Of a DNA stretch of 64,000 nt, positions 41,909-51,061 are shown in pieces. This stretch comes from Acidobacteriaceae bacterium (GTDB lineage: Bacteria; Acidobacteriota; Terriglobia; Bryobacterales; Bryobacteraceae). Position 1 is the stretch's first letter. Every line of letters begins with the position of its first letter. Made by a program: the position numbers and the translations under genes. The notes beneath the pieces are model-generated. The model was given only the letters and a program-made list of their open reading frames with translations, had not been told where the DNA came from and searched no databases. Location of the stretch: positions 16,216 to 80,215 of the forward strand of contig JAFAYL010000029.1 of assembly GCA_019240405.1 (NCBI GenBank), given 5' to 3'.

Positions 41909-43315
41909 TTAAGCGTAGTGTCGCAGGTGCTGCGGAAAAATAGACGGCATCTGCCACCCGCCAAACTGCGTCTCGATGAGCTGGCAAATTTCGAGTGCTA
42001 GCATGTCGCGCCAAGGCTTAGTCACGATCTGCACGTTGATTGGGAGTCCGTCAGTTTCAGCGCAGCGGACCGTTGCCGCCGGGGTCCCGGCAACATTCCA
42101 AGCCATCGTATAGCTGAATCCTTCGAAGTTATTGCCCTTAATTGAATCTCCATGCGCGAGCGCCGGTTTCGTGTAGACAGGACAAAGAATGGCGTCGAAC
42201 TGCTCGAAAAAATGCGCGATTCTCGAACGGTATTCATCCCATTGCGCCCATCGTGCGGCGAATTCGGAAGCACCGGCGCGAAATGGCCGGAACCGGTCCA
42301 TAAAGCCAGTCAAGAGCGGGTGGACTCGTGTACTTCCCTCGGCTTCAAGATACGCGTCGATACCCTCGCCACGGTCCGCGCCAAGCAGCGCGAGCTCCAG
42401 CTCGTACGCTTGATCTATGCCCGGAGGCGTCTGTTCTTCAACGATCATCCCGCCCTGCGAGAGAAAATCGGCGCAGCGTCGGACAGCATTAGCAATTTCT
42501 CCCGTGCATCGCGCGATTCCGTTATCCGTGAAGAATGCAACGCGAGTCTGCTGGAGATTTTCGGCCCTCATCAAGGAAACCGGCGGTGAACTCAAATCGA
42601 GACTATCCTCGCCCGCCAAAAGCTCCATTGCTAGGAGAAGATCTTCGGTATGGCGCGCCATCGGGCCAATCTGCCAGAGGCCTTCAATCCAGCCGCCCGC
42701 CGGCGGAACGTGGCCGGTTCGGGGCAGACGCCCGCGCGTTGGTTTGATACTCGCGATCCCGCAGAAATGAGCCGGAATCCGCACGCTTCCGGCCGCATCG
42801 CTTCCAAGGCCGAGAGGCGAGCCGCACGCTGCGATCAGCGCTGACTCGCCGCCGCTGCTCCCGCCGGGCGTGCGTGACAAATCATATGGATTGTTGGTTC
42901 GGCCGAAGATCAGATTGTCGCTTTCATAAGCGAAGAGCAGATCCGGAAGGTTGGTCTTCGCAATCGGAATCCCGCCCGCATAGCGCAAGCGGTGTACTAG
43001 CGTCGCGTCCTTCAACGCAGGAGGCGCGTTCTTTCGGCCGGTTGTTCCGGCTGTCGTCGTCCTTCCTTCCACATCAATCGAATCTTTGATCGAAAAAGGA
43101 ACACCGTGCAAAGGGCCGCACTCTCCGCCACTCGCGAGCATGCGATCGGCAGCTTCCGCCTGACGCAGCGCGGAATCGGCGAGCAGATCGGTCACCGCAT
43201 TGACCGCCGGATTGACTTGCTGAATCCTGTCCAGGTGGGCACTGACCAATTCAAAGGATGAGACTTCCCGGTTCCGAATCAGCTTCGCCATCACAACCGC
43301 ACTCAGGTCCAGCAC
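41909..43315 (-). CDS. amidase signature-family enzyme
   Basis: 468 residues with the amidase catalytic triad context: Lys in GVPFSIKDSIDVEGRTTTAG, cis-Ser in the PGGSSGGESALIAACGSPLG segment, and the nucleophile Ser in GSDAAGSVRIPAHFCGI. It begins MLDLSAVVMAKLIRNREVSS, a usual amidase opening. GatA is possible by fold, but no gatB/gatC neighbours exist and the C-terminus (MAWNVAGTPAATVRCAETDG) is that of stand-alone hydrolases, so a cytoplasmic carboxamide hydrolase is more likely. It is probably in one transcript with the lactonase-like gene, and divergent from the TPR gene at 43380. Confidence 0.88.
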   Translation of the reverse strand: MLDLSAVVMAKLIRNREVSSFELVSAHLDRIQQVNPAVNAVTDLLADSALRQAEAADRMLASGGECGPLHGVPFSIKDSIDVEGRTTTAGTTGRKNAPPALKDATLVHRLRYAGGIPIAKTNLPDLLFAYESDNLIFGRTNNPYDLSRTPGGSSGGESALIAACGSPLGLGSDAAGSVRIPAHFCGIASIKPTRGRLPRTGHVPPAGGWIEGLWQIGPMARHTEDLLLAMELLAGEDSLDLSSPPVSLMRAENLQQTRVAFFTDNGIARCTGEIANAVRRCADFLSQGGMIVEEQTPPGIDQAYELELALLGADRGEGIDAYLEAEGSTRVHPLLTGFMDRFRPFRAGASEFAARWAQWDEYRSRIAHFFEQFDAILCPVYTKPALAHGDSIKGNNFEGFSYTMAWNVAGTPAATVRCAETDGLPINVQIVTKPWRDMLALEICQLIETQFGGWQMPSIFPQHLRHYA

Positions 43316-43379
43316 AATTACAAATCTAGCGGCATCGCGTTCACGTTTGCTTTTATAAAATGAATAGTTTCACGCCGTA

Positions 43380-46300
43380 ATGAGAAGCTTCAGGGTTACA
43401 GCTCCTCTAGCGGGGCTTTGCGCCCTGTTGTTTGCTGCCGATGTTGTCCCGCCGGCAGAGGATCGCCTTTGGGAATACCGCAACCTCGGCAAAGCGTTCT
43501 ACGAGAATCCCGATACACATCTCCAAGCCGTCGAGCAGTTGCGCGCTGCGCTTCAACTCGCGCCGGACTCCGTGCGCGAACGCATCAACTATGGTCTCGC
43601 GCTACTGCGAGCCGGGCAGACCGAAGCGGGAATGGCGGAGCTAACGCGCGCGCAAAACCAGGATCCGTCCATTCCGCACACCTGGTTCAATCTGGGAATC
43701 GCATACAAGCGCAACGGCGATTGGGATCGCGCTATAGAACAGCTAAAAGGCACTATCCGGCTTGTTCCGAATGAACCGGTTCCTCACTACAATCTCGGCG
43801 CGGTGCTGCGGTCGAAGGGTCAGAACGATGAAGCTCGCGAAGAGTTCATCACAGCCGAAAAGCTGAATCCAGACCTAGCCGGCCCGCATTTCCAACTCTT
43901 CACTTTGTATCAGCGCGGCGGCAACAAAGAGGCTGCTGCGCAAGAAAGGCGTGCTTTCGAAGAAGCGAAGAAGCGAAACGAAGGCGCAGCCGTTCCCGAA
44001 GACATGGAATGGTGCTTCTATGCCGAGCTATACGATCCGCCCGAGCCGAGGCCGTCAGCGGAGAATGAGCCGACCAAGTACGACGATCACGTAGTCAGCA
44101 AAGGATGGGATGCGTCGAGCGCCGGCATGCAAGTGATCGATTCAGAAGGTAACGGGCACGCGGATCTTCTCGTTTGGTCGCGCGACCGAGTAGCGTTGTT
44201 TAAGCGCGGTACCGAGTTAGCCAAGAATTCAGGTCTGGAAGCTCTTCGCGGCGTGGTCAGTATTTCGCCCGGCGACTTCGATAACGACGGCTTGCCGGAC
44301 CTTTGCGTTATTACGGGCGACGGAGCAGAAGTGTATCACAACAATCGCGGCACATTCTCGAAATTCTTGGATCTTCCGAACACAGCCGGCGCTCGCAAAG
44401 CGCTCTGGCTTGATTACGATCACGATTACGATTTGGACCTATTGCTCTTTGGCCCGAGTCCCGTGCTGATGCGCAATAACGGAAACGGCAAGTTTGAGAA
44501 CAAAACGTCTGCTTTTCCGTTCGTGAAAGGTCAGGCTCTCGACGCGGTAATATTCGCCGTTCGCGGCGATACGGCCGCTCGCGACGTCATCGTTTCCTAT
44601 GCAGATCGCGCGGGGGTCTTGTATCGGGACAAGCTCAACGGAGTTTTCGAAGCGTCTGATCTGCCCTCACTCCCGGCAGGCGCTTCTTTGCTCGACGTTC
44701 AGGATTTCAATCACGACGGCTTGCTTGATTTGGTGAGTTACAGCCCTCAAATTCGGACGCTCCAGAATCAGAACGAGAAACTCCTCCCGGTTGAGAACGC
44801 GCATCCCGCGAAATCGCCCGTGCGCGCCGATTTCAACGGCGATCACCGTGAAGACTATGCGCGCATCCTTCCGGACGGCTCGTTGCATCTTTATCTCAAT
44901 GCTTCGCCCGCGCAACGCTGGGCCACGATCCGCATTCAGGGCATTAAGAATATCAAGGAAGCTGACGGCGCCACAGTCGAAGTGAAATCCGGCGCGTTTT
45001 ACGACAAGCGAATCTATCAAGGCGTGCCGCTTGCCTTCGCAACCGACGGGCACGTAAACGCCGACACCGTTCGCATTACCTGGCCGAACGGCCTCATTCA
45101 GAACGAAACGCGCAAGCAAAGCGGCGAATCGCTTACGATCGCGGAAGCCCAGCGCCTCTCGGGTTCCTGCCCGATGATCTTTGCCTGGAATGGCCACGCA
45201 TTTGAATTCATCACAGATGTGTTGGGCGTGGCTCCGTTAGGAGCAAGCTCGGGAGACGGGAATTACTTTCCGGTCGATCACAACGAATACATTCAAATTC
45301 CGGGTTCTTCGCTGCACGCGGAAGCCGGCGAGTATCGGATTCACATCACTGAAGAGCTTCACGAAGTGTCGTACCTCGATCAGGTTCAATTAATCGCCGT
45401 CGACCATCCGGCTTACGTCGAGATCTATACCAACGACAAATTCAAATCGCCGCCGTATCCGGAATTTCGTCTCTTCGGCGCGCATTCGAAGATTCATCCG
45501 GTTCGCGCTACCGATGATCTCGGCAACGACGTGACTTCGCGGCTGACGCAAAAAGATCATAAATATCCGGACGCCTTCGCCCATAACACAGCAGGTGTCG
45601 CGGCACTGCACACGCTCAATCTCGATTTTGGAAATGCAGCGCCGGAGAATGGCGCAGCGCTTGTTCTCAACGGCTGGGTTGATTGGGCCGACGGCAGCAC
45701 GTTTCTTGGCGCTTCTCAGAACGGGACCGGTCTAATCTTTCCCTACTTGCAGGTGAAAGATGCATCCGGCAAATGGAAAACGGTCATCCAAGATATGGGG
45801 ATGCCCTCGGGCAAACCGAAGACGATTGTGGTGGATCTCACCGGAAAATTTCTTTCACGCTCGCGCGGAGTGCGCATCGTAACGAATCTCTGCATTTATT
45901 GGGACGAGATCTTTCTGATCGGTGACGCGCGTCCTCCCGAAGTCCATCTCACGCCCATCAATTCAGATACGGCGGACTTGCACTTCCGCGGCTTTTCGCG
46001 TGCAGTGATTGATCCGGCGCGCCAGCATCCCGAGCGCTTCTTATATGACGATGTCCGGCCTGTATCGAGCTGGAATCCGACTCCCGGGCTCTATACCCGA
46101 TACGGAGACGTTCGCCCGCTCGTACAAAAAGCCGATGACCGGCTGGTCATCATGGGATCGGGAGATGAATTGAAGCTGACGTTTCCCTCTGCGCAGTTGC
46201 CTCAATTGCCCGCAGGCTGGTCGCGAGATTTCCTGTTGCTAGTGGATGGTTGGGCCAAAGATGCCGATCCGAATACCGCGTTTAGCCAGAGCGTTATGCC

Positions 46301-46442
46301 CTTGCCTTTCCACGCGATGAGCGCGTATCCATATAAGCCCGGTGAGCATTTTCCAAGCGATGCCGAACATCTCGCGTACTTGCAAGATTACGTGACGCGT
46401 CCCGCGTTGCGCCTGATCCGGCCCTTAGCTCCTGTTCAATGA
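43380..46442 (+). CDS. secreted TPR / VCBS-propeller / ASPIC-UnbV protein (1020 aa)
   Basis: Signal peptide (MRSFRVTAPLAGLCALLFAA), then about five TPR units (residues ~30-200: PHTWFNLGIAYKRNGDWDRA, PHYNLGAVLRSKGQNDEARE). An FG-GAP/VCBS propeller follows with DxDxDG-type calcium loops (DFDNDGLPDL, DYDHDYDLDL, DFNHDGLLDL, DFNGDHREDY). Next is an ASPIC/UnbV domain (WATIRIQGIKNIKEADGATV; VRITWPNG). The last ~430 residues (FAWNGHAFEFITDVLGVAPL onward) are an extra domain present in only part of the CRTAC1 family. Probably periplasmic or outer-membrane associated. It overlaps the cytochrome gene by ATGA. Confidence 0.85.
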   Translation: MRSFRVTAPLAGLCALLFAADVVPPAEDRLWEYRNLGKAFYENPDTHLQAVEQLRAALQLAPDSVRERINYGLALLRAGQTEAGMAELTRAQNQDPSIPHTWFNLGIAYKRNGDWDRAIEQLKGTIRLVPNEPVPHYNLGAVLRSKGQNDEAREEFITAEKLNPDLAGPHFQLFTLYQRGGNKEAAAQERRAFEEAKKRNEGAAVPEDMEWCFYAELYDPPEPRPSAENEPTKYDDHVVSKGWDASSAGMQVIDSEGNGHADLLVWSRDRVALFKRGTELAKNSGLEALRGVVSISPGDFDNDGLPDLCVITGDGAEVYHNNRGTFSKFLDLPNTAGARKALWLDYDHDYDLDLLLFGPSPVLMRNNGNGKFENKTSAFPFVKGQALDAVIFAVRGDTAARDVIVSYADRAGVLYRDKLNGVFEASDLPSLPAGASLLDVQDFNHDGLLDLVSYSPQIRTLQNQNEKLLPVENAHPAKSPVRADFNGDHREDYARILPDGSLHLYLNASPAQRWATIRIQGIKNIKEADGATVEVKSGAFYDKRIYQGVPLAFATDGHVNADTVRITWPNGLIQNETRKQSGESLTIAEAQRLSGSCPMIFAWNGHAFEFITDVLGVAPLGASSGDGNYFPVDHNEYIQIPGSSLHAEAGEYRIHITEELHEVSYLDQVQLIAVDHPAYVEIYTNDKFKSPPYPEFRLFGAHSKIHPVRATDDLGNDVTSRLTQKDHKYPDAFAHNTAGVAALHTLNLDFGNAAPENGAALVLNGWVDWADGSTFLGASQNGTGLIFPYLQVKDASGKWKTVIQDMGMPSGKPKTIVVDLTGKFLSRSRGVRIVTNLCIYWDEIFLIGDARPPEVHLTPINSDTADLHFRGFSRAVIDPARQHPERFLYDDVRPVSSWNPTPGLYTRYGDVRPLVQKADDRLVIMGSGDELKLTFPSAQLPQLPAGWSRDFLLLVDGWAKDADPNTAFSQSVMPLPFHAMSAYPYKPGEHFPSDAEHLAYLQDYVTRPALRLIRPLAPVQ

Positions 46443-49171
46443 AGCGCCGTCTCAGAATCGTTCTACTTGTTTCAATAACGATTCTTGTCATCAACAGCGC
46501 AGTCCTCGCTGCATTCCCAACAACAGCGACGATTTTTGGTATCGGAAACGTGCTCCTGCATATGGGTATCGGAGCGGCTGCCGGAATCGCTGCGGTGATC
46601 CTGTCGCGGAGGGAGCTGCGGCTAGACCTGGTGGGGCTTGCCGCGGCTACGGGCATTTTGCTCGCCGGCATTGGAAACACGCGCGATCACAGGGTCATTT
46701 TCATCATTCACATCGTGATCTCGGTGGCCGCGATCGCGGTTTTCTTCGCGCGCAGAGAAAACCTGGTCCTCGCGAAATTAGCCGGCGCCGCAGCCCTCCT
46801 GATTCTGATCGCGGGCGTCTGTTACCGGCTGTTTGTGCCGCATCCGGAAGAGCACATCACCAACTCACGCATCGTGCCGTTGTCGATGGATCAGGAAGGC
46901 GCGGGTCCCGAGAGCCCGTTTTTTCCGTCAGGCGCAAACACTTCCGATGGTCATCTCGTTCCCTCCGCTTTCTTCATGGAGTCACAGAAATGCGGCGAGT
47001 GCCATCGCGACATCTACGAGCAATGGAAAAGCTCCGCCCATCACTTCGCGTCGTTTAACAACCAGTTCTATCGGAAATCCATCGAATACATGCAGTCTGT
47101 CGTCGGTACGCGGCCGAGCAAATGGTGCGCCGGCTGCCACGATCACGCCGTATTCTTTAACGGCCGCTTTGACCGGCCCATCAAAGAGCAGATCGACACT
47201 CCGGAAGCGCGCGCGGGCTTGAGCTGCATGTCGTGCCACTCCATTGTTCACGTCGGCGGCAGCGTCGGGAATGGCAGCTTCACGATGTCCTATCCGCCGC
47301 TTCATGAAGTAGCGAGCAGCTCGAATCCTGCTCTGCGCCGCATCGCAGATTTCGTGACATATGCGGCTCCTGAAGCGCACCGGAGGACGTTCATGAAACC
47401 ATTTATGCGCGACAGCACCGCTGAATATTGCGCCGCATGCCACAAGGTTCATTTGGATGTGCCGGTGAACGACTATCGCTGGTTCCGTGGTTTCAACGAA
47501 TACGATAACTGGCAGGCAAGCGGTGTTTCCGGGCAGGGCGCGCGCTCGTTTTACTATCCGGCGAAATCGAGTAACTGCGCGGATTGCCACATGCCGCTGG
47601 TCGCATCACACGATCCGGGGAACATTCACGGGCAAGTGCATTCCCACCGGTTCCCGGGCGCCAACACGGCGGTGCCATTCGTCAATGAAGACTCGCAGCA
47701 ACTCGCCGACACGGAGAAGTTCTTAAAATCGGGATTCATTACCGTCGATATCTTCGCGGTCAGTCCGGTGACGCGGGAACGTTCCGACACGGAGATGGTC
47801 CGGCGCAATTCAGCGACCCCGCAGACCATGACCACGTTCGCGGTAGGTGAAGAAGCCGAGCAAACCGGCCCCGCCGTGATTCGTGATGTCACCGCGGTCG
47901 CCGCTCCCGCGGATATTTCACACGCGACACTCGAACCGGGAAAAACCGTGCGCGTTGATGTAGTCGTGAGAACGCGCAAAATCGGCCACTTCTTCCCAGG
48001 CGGCACGGTCGACGCTTTCGACGTCTGGCTCGAATTAAAGGGCGAAGATGATAACGGCCGGACGATTTTTTGGAGCGGGATGGTTGAAGACAATGGCCGT
48101 GGACCTGTCGAACCGGGAGCGCACTTCTATCGCTCTTATCAGCTTGATGGCGCGGGAAATCCGATCAATAAGCGCAACGCCTGGCAAACGCGCAGCACTC
48201 TCTACGTCCATCTGATCCCGCCCGGCGCGGCCGATGTCGCGCATTATCTGGTTACTGTTCCGAAGGACGCCAAAGGTCAAATTCATCTGACCGCGAAACT
48301 GAATTACCGCAAGTTTTCGTACTACTACACCCAGTTTTCGTACGCGGGCGAACCGAAACCCAACCAGAGTCCGTTTCTGCTCGCCAAGGATCGCAACGGG
48401 CTCGACTACAGTTTCGATCCCAAGAACATCCCCACCGATGTTTCAGGCGAGATCCGCGGACGCATCCCCGATCTGCCGGTCATCACCTTGGCCGAGTCTC
48501 ATGTTTCGCTTCTCGTATCGAGCGAGCCACCTCAATGGCGGCCAGTCACGCGGGCGGGCACGCGCGAGCGCTGGAACGACTGGGGCATCGGTCTGCTGCT
48601 TCAAGGTGATTTGAAAGGAGCGGAGTACGCATTTCGCAAGGCTACCGACGCCGAGCCCGGCTATGCGGACGGATGGCTAAACGTCGCGCGCGCGCTGATT
48701 CAAGAAGGCGAGACCGACCGCGCCAAGCCGTTCATCGAGCACGCATTGAAAATCGATCCTTCGCTTGGACGCATTTATTTCTTCCGCGCCATGATCGAGA
48801 AGTCCGACGGTGACTACGACGGTGCCCTGAAGTCTCTCGAACGCGTCGAGACTCAATACCCGCGCGATCGCGTCGTGTTGAATCAGATCGGCCGGATTCT
48901 ATTTCTCAAGCGCGAATACGCAAAAGCGATCGAGTATCTCGAACGTGTGTGCGACATCGATCCCGAAGATGTTCAGATGCATTACACCGCCATGCTGTGC
49001 TATCGCGGTTTGGGCGACGCCGCAAAGGCGAAACGCGAAGAGATCCTGTTCCGCCGCTTCAAAGCTGACGAAGCTTCTCAAACCATCACCGGAGCTCGGC
49101 GCTTGTTGAGTCCCGAAGAAAATAATGAGCGGCAATTGATTCACGATCACGAATCGATTGCGCTCCCCTAG
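46439..49171 (+). CDS. membrane-anchored pentaheme cytochrome c with C-terminal TPR repeats
   Basis: 910 residues. The first ~130 hold four to five transmembrane helices (LVSITILVINSAVLAAF; IHIVISVAAIAVFF; AAALLILIAGVCYRLF). Five CXXCH heme-binding sites follow at residues 185, 230, 263, 331 and 380 (CGECH, CAGCH, CMSCH, CAACH, CADCH), resembling the cytochrome c-552/octaheme-nitrite-reductase-like 'cytochrome c554' domain. A beta domain follows, then TPR units from ~700 (WNDWGIGLLLQGDLKGAEYA; AKPFIEHALKIDPSLGRIYF). It would pass electrons on the periplasmic side; donor and acceptor are unknown. It overlaps the gene before it and is 2 nt from the one after. Confidence 0.88.
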   Translation: MKRRLRIVLLVSITILVINSAVLAAFPTTATIFGIGNVLLHMGIGAAAGIAAVILSRRELRLDLVGLAAATGILLAGIGNTRDHRVIFIIHIVISVAAIAVFFARRENLVLAKLAGAAALLILIAGVCYRLFVPHPEEHITNSRIVPLSMDQEGAGPESPFFPSGANTSDGHLVPSAFFMESQKCGECHRDIYEQWKSSAHHFASFNNQFYRKSIEYMQSVVGTRPSKWCAGCHDHAVFFNGRFDRPIKEQIDTPEARAGLSCMSCHSIVHVGGSVGNGSFTMSYPPLHEVASSSNPALRRIADFVTYAAPEAHRRTFMKPFMRDSTAEYCAACHKVHLDVPVNDYRWFRGFNEYDNWQASGVSGQGARSFYYPAKSSNCADCHMPLVASHDPGNIHGQVHSHRFPGANTAVPFVNEDSQQLADTEKFLKSGFITVDIFAVSPVTRERSDTEMVRRNSATPQTMTTFAVGEEAEQTGPAVIRDVTAVAAPADISHATLEPGKTVRVDVVVRTRKIGHFFPGGTVDAFDVWLELKGEDDNGRTIFWSGMVEDNGRGPVEPGAHFYRSYQLDGAGNPINKRNAWQTRSTLYVHLIPPGAADVAHYLVTVPKDAKGQIHLTAKLNYRKFSYYYTQFSYAGEPKPNQSPFLLAKDRNGLDYSFDPKNIPTDVSGEIRGRIPDLPVITLAESHVSLLVSSEPPQWRPVTRAGTRERWNDWGIGLLLQGDLKGAEYAFRKATDAEPGYADGWLNVARALIQEGETDRAKPFIEHALKIDPSLGRIYFFRAMIEKSDGDYDGALKSLERVETQYPRDRVVLNQIGRILFLKREYAKAIEYLERVCDIDPEDVQMHYTAMLCYRGLGDAAKAKREEILFRRFKADEASQTITGARRLLSPEENNERQLIHDHESIALP

Positions 49172-49173
49172 CT

Positions 49174-50829
49174 ATGAAGTTAGTCTTTTGCATTCTCGGC
49201 GCTTTGATCTGCTTTCTCGGGTTCGCGGCGAAGTCTCCCGACGAGGGAGTCCGGTTTATCGATTCCACGAAGAAAGCGGGCATCCATTTCATCCATCATT
49301 CGGGCGCTGCCGGAAAGAAGTATCTGCCGGAGACGCTCGGCGCGGGCTGCGCTTTCGTCGATCTCGACGGCGATGGTTGGCCGGACATTCTGCTCATCAA
49401 TGGCAAGGATTTTGCCCCGCACGGACAAAAATCGCTCCCGGCGCTGTATCGGAACAATCACAACGGTACGTTCACAGATATCACGCGCGGCAGCGGGCTT
49501 GATGTCGAGATGTACGGCATGGGCGTTGCCGTTGCCGACTACGATAACGACGGGCTAGCCGACATTTACATCACCGCGCTTGAGGGCGACCGGCTGTTTC
49601 ACAACGAAGGACACGGACATTTTCGCGATGTCACTGCGCAAAGCGGCATTCACAACGCGAATTTTGGGACCAGCGCCGCTTGGCTCGATTATGACCGCGA
49701 TGGTAAAGCAGATCTGTTCGTGGCGAACTACGTGACCTGGTCGCCGCAGAAGGACTTATGGTGCTCGCTCGATGGAGCGACCAAGTCATATTGCACGCCT
49801 GAGTCTTACAAGGGAACTTCCTCGAAGCTGTATCACAATCTGGGCGGCGGGAAGTTCGAAGAAGTCACGCAGAAAGCGGGTTTGGGTGATGCTACTAGCA
49901 AATCTCTCGGCGTAGTCGTGTTCGATTACAACGGCGACGGATGGCCGGACATCTTCGTTTCAAACGACACGCAGCCGAGCAAGCTCTACAAGAACAACGG
50001 CAACGGAACTTTCACCGAAGAAGGCATGCAGGCAGGTGTCGCGTATGGAGAAGATGGCGTTGCGCGGGGCGCAATGGGCGTCGATGCGGCGGATTACGAT
50101 CGCTGCGGCAGGCCGCATCTGCTCGTCGGCAATTTCGCTAACCAGATGATCGGGCTCTATCACAACGAAGGTAACGGATTCTTTGTCGACGAGGCACCGT
50201 CCTCAACGGTCGGTCGCGCGAGTCTTCTCAGCCTGACGTTCGGCGCATTCTTTTTCGATTACGACCTCGATGGCTGGCCGGACATCTTCGCCGCCAACGG
50301 CCATATCGAGCCGGATATCAATCGCATCCAGCCCAAGGTCGTATATCGCGAGCCGCCGCTGCTTTTCCGCAACCGGGGCAATGAACATTTCGAGAATGTC
50401 AGCAACGATGTAGGCCCGGATTTCCAGCACCCCATCGTTGCGCGGGGTGCAGCTTATGCCGATTACGATCACGATGGCGATCTCGATGTCCTCATCAACA
50501 CGAACGATGGACCGGCCCTGCTCTATACAAACGAGGGTGGAAACCGGAATAACTGGCTAACGGTTCGGCTGAATGGAACGCGATCAAACCGGAGTGGCTT
50601 GGGCGCAGTGGTTCGCATTCAAAGCGTATCCGGAAAGCAATGGCAAACTGTACACAGCGGATCGAGCTACTGTTCGCAAAGCGATCTTGCGTTGACGTTC
50701 GGGCTGGGGCGGGACTCCATGATTTCGGCGCTTTCTGTCGACTGGCCGAGCGGCGTTCACCAGCAATTCAAGAACATTACGCCAAACCAATTCCTCGCGA
50801 TTGATGAATCGCGCGGAATCGTCCGATAG
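49174..50829 (+). CDS. CRTAC1-family secreted protein (FG-GAP/VCBS propeller, ASPIC-UnbV)
   Basis: 551 residues with a signal peptide (MKLVFCILGALICFLGFAA) and a propeller of seven or so FG-GAP/VCBS blades carrying calcium loops (DLDGDGWPDI, DYDNDGLADI, DYDRDGKADL, DYNGDGWPDI, DYDLDGWPDI, DYDHDGDLDV). The ASPIC/UnbV C-terminal domain begins NWLTVRLNGTRSNRSGLGAV and includes LALTFGLGRDSMI and LSVDWPSG. Function of the family in bacteria is not known; the propeller is likely a binding scaffold. It is the third gene of the set starting at 43380. Confidence 0.9.
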   Translation: MKLVFCILGALICFLGFAAKSPDEGVRFIDSTKKAGIHFIHHSGAAGKKYLPETLGAGCAFVDLDGDGWPDILLINGKDFAPHGQKSLPALYRNNHNGTFTDITRGSGLDVEMYGMGVAVADYDNDGLADIYITALEGDRLFHNEGHGHFRDVTAQSGIHNANFGTSAAWLDYDRDGKADLFVANYVTWSPQKDLWCSLDGATKSYCTPESYKGTSSKLYHNLGGGKFEEVTQKAGLGDATSKSLGVVVFDYNGDGWPDIFVSNDTQPSKLYKNNGNGTFTEEGMQAGVAYGEDGVARGAMGVDAADYDRCGRPHLLVGNFANQMIGLYHNEGNGFFVDEAPSSTVGRASLLSLTFGAFFFDYDLDGWPDIFAANGHIEPDINRIQPKVVYREPPLLFRNRGNEHFENVSNDVGPDFQHPIVARGAAYADYDHDGDLDVLINTNDGPALLYTNEGGNRNNWLTVRLNGTRSNRSGLGAVVRIQSVSGKQWQTVHSGSSYCSQSDLALTFGLGRDSMISALSVDWPSGVHQQFKNITPNQFLAIDESRGIVR

Positions 50830-50931
50830 CGCGAATCCGAAGGGGTTCACGGCGCCAATCTTCACGAAACGAAATCCGTAATCTGCACGTTCTACGCAAT
50901 CCCGTAGCGGTTATCTGACTTCGTCCTAACT

Positions 50932-50945
50932 CCGCGATAACGCGG
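50932..50945. other. 14-bp inverted repeat upstream of the first TonB-dependent protein
   Basis: CCGCG-ATAA-CGCGG is a perfect palindrome about 50 bp upstream of the candidate sigma-54 element. It could be an activator or repressor site; there is no T tract, so it is not a terminator for the preceding CRTAC1 gene. Confidence 0.35.
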
Positions 50946-50982
50946 CTGACCTTTTCAATGATTTATACCGTTTTGTTGAATT

Positions 50983-50997
50983 TGGCCACACAACTGC
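50983..50997 (+). promoter_or_regulatory. candidate sigma-54 (-24/-12) promoter of the first TonB-dependent protein
   Basis: TGGCCACACAACTGC matches the sigma-54 consensus TGGCACG-N4-TTGC at the invariant GG (50984-50985) and GC (50996-50997), with the required 10-bp gap. Transcription would begin near 51009, giving a ~53-nt leader. A near-identical element precedes the second TonB-dependent protein at the same distance. Confidence 0.55.
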
Positions 50998-51061
50998 CAC
51001 AGCTTCCGTGAGTCCGTAACTACGGATTTTCAGACTTCCACGTGAATTGAGAGGAAACAAG

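Noticed and set aside
43320..43379. Sigma-70 promoter with TATAAA at 43354-43359 for the TPR/ASPIC gene
   Set aside because: The -10 match is good but no recognisable -35 lies at 16-19 bp; kept only as a note.
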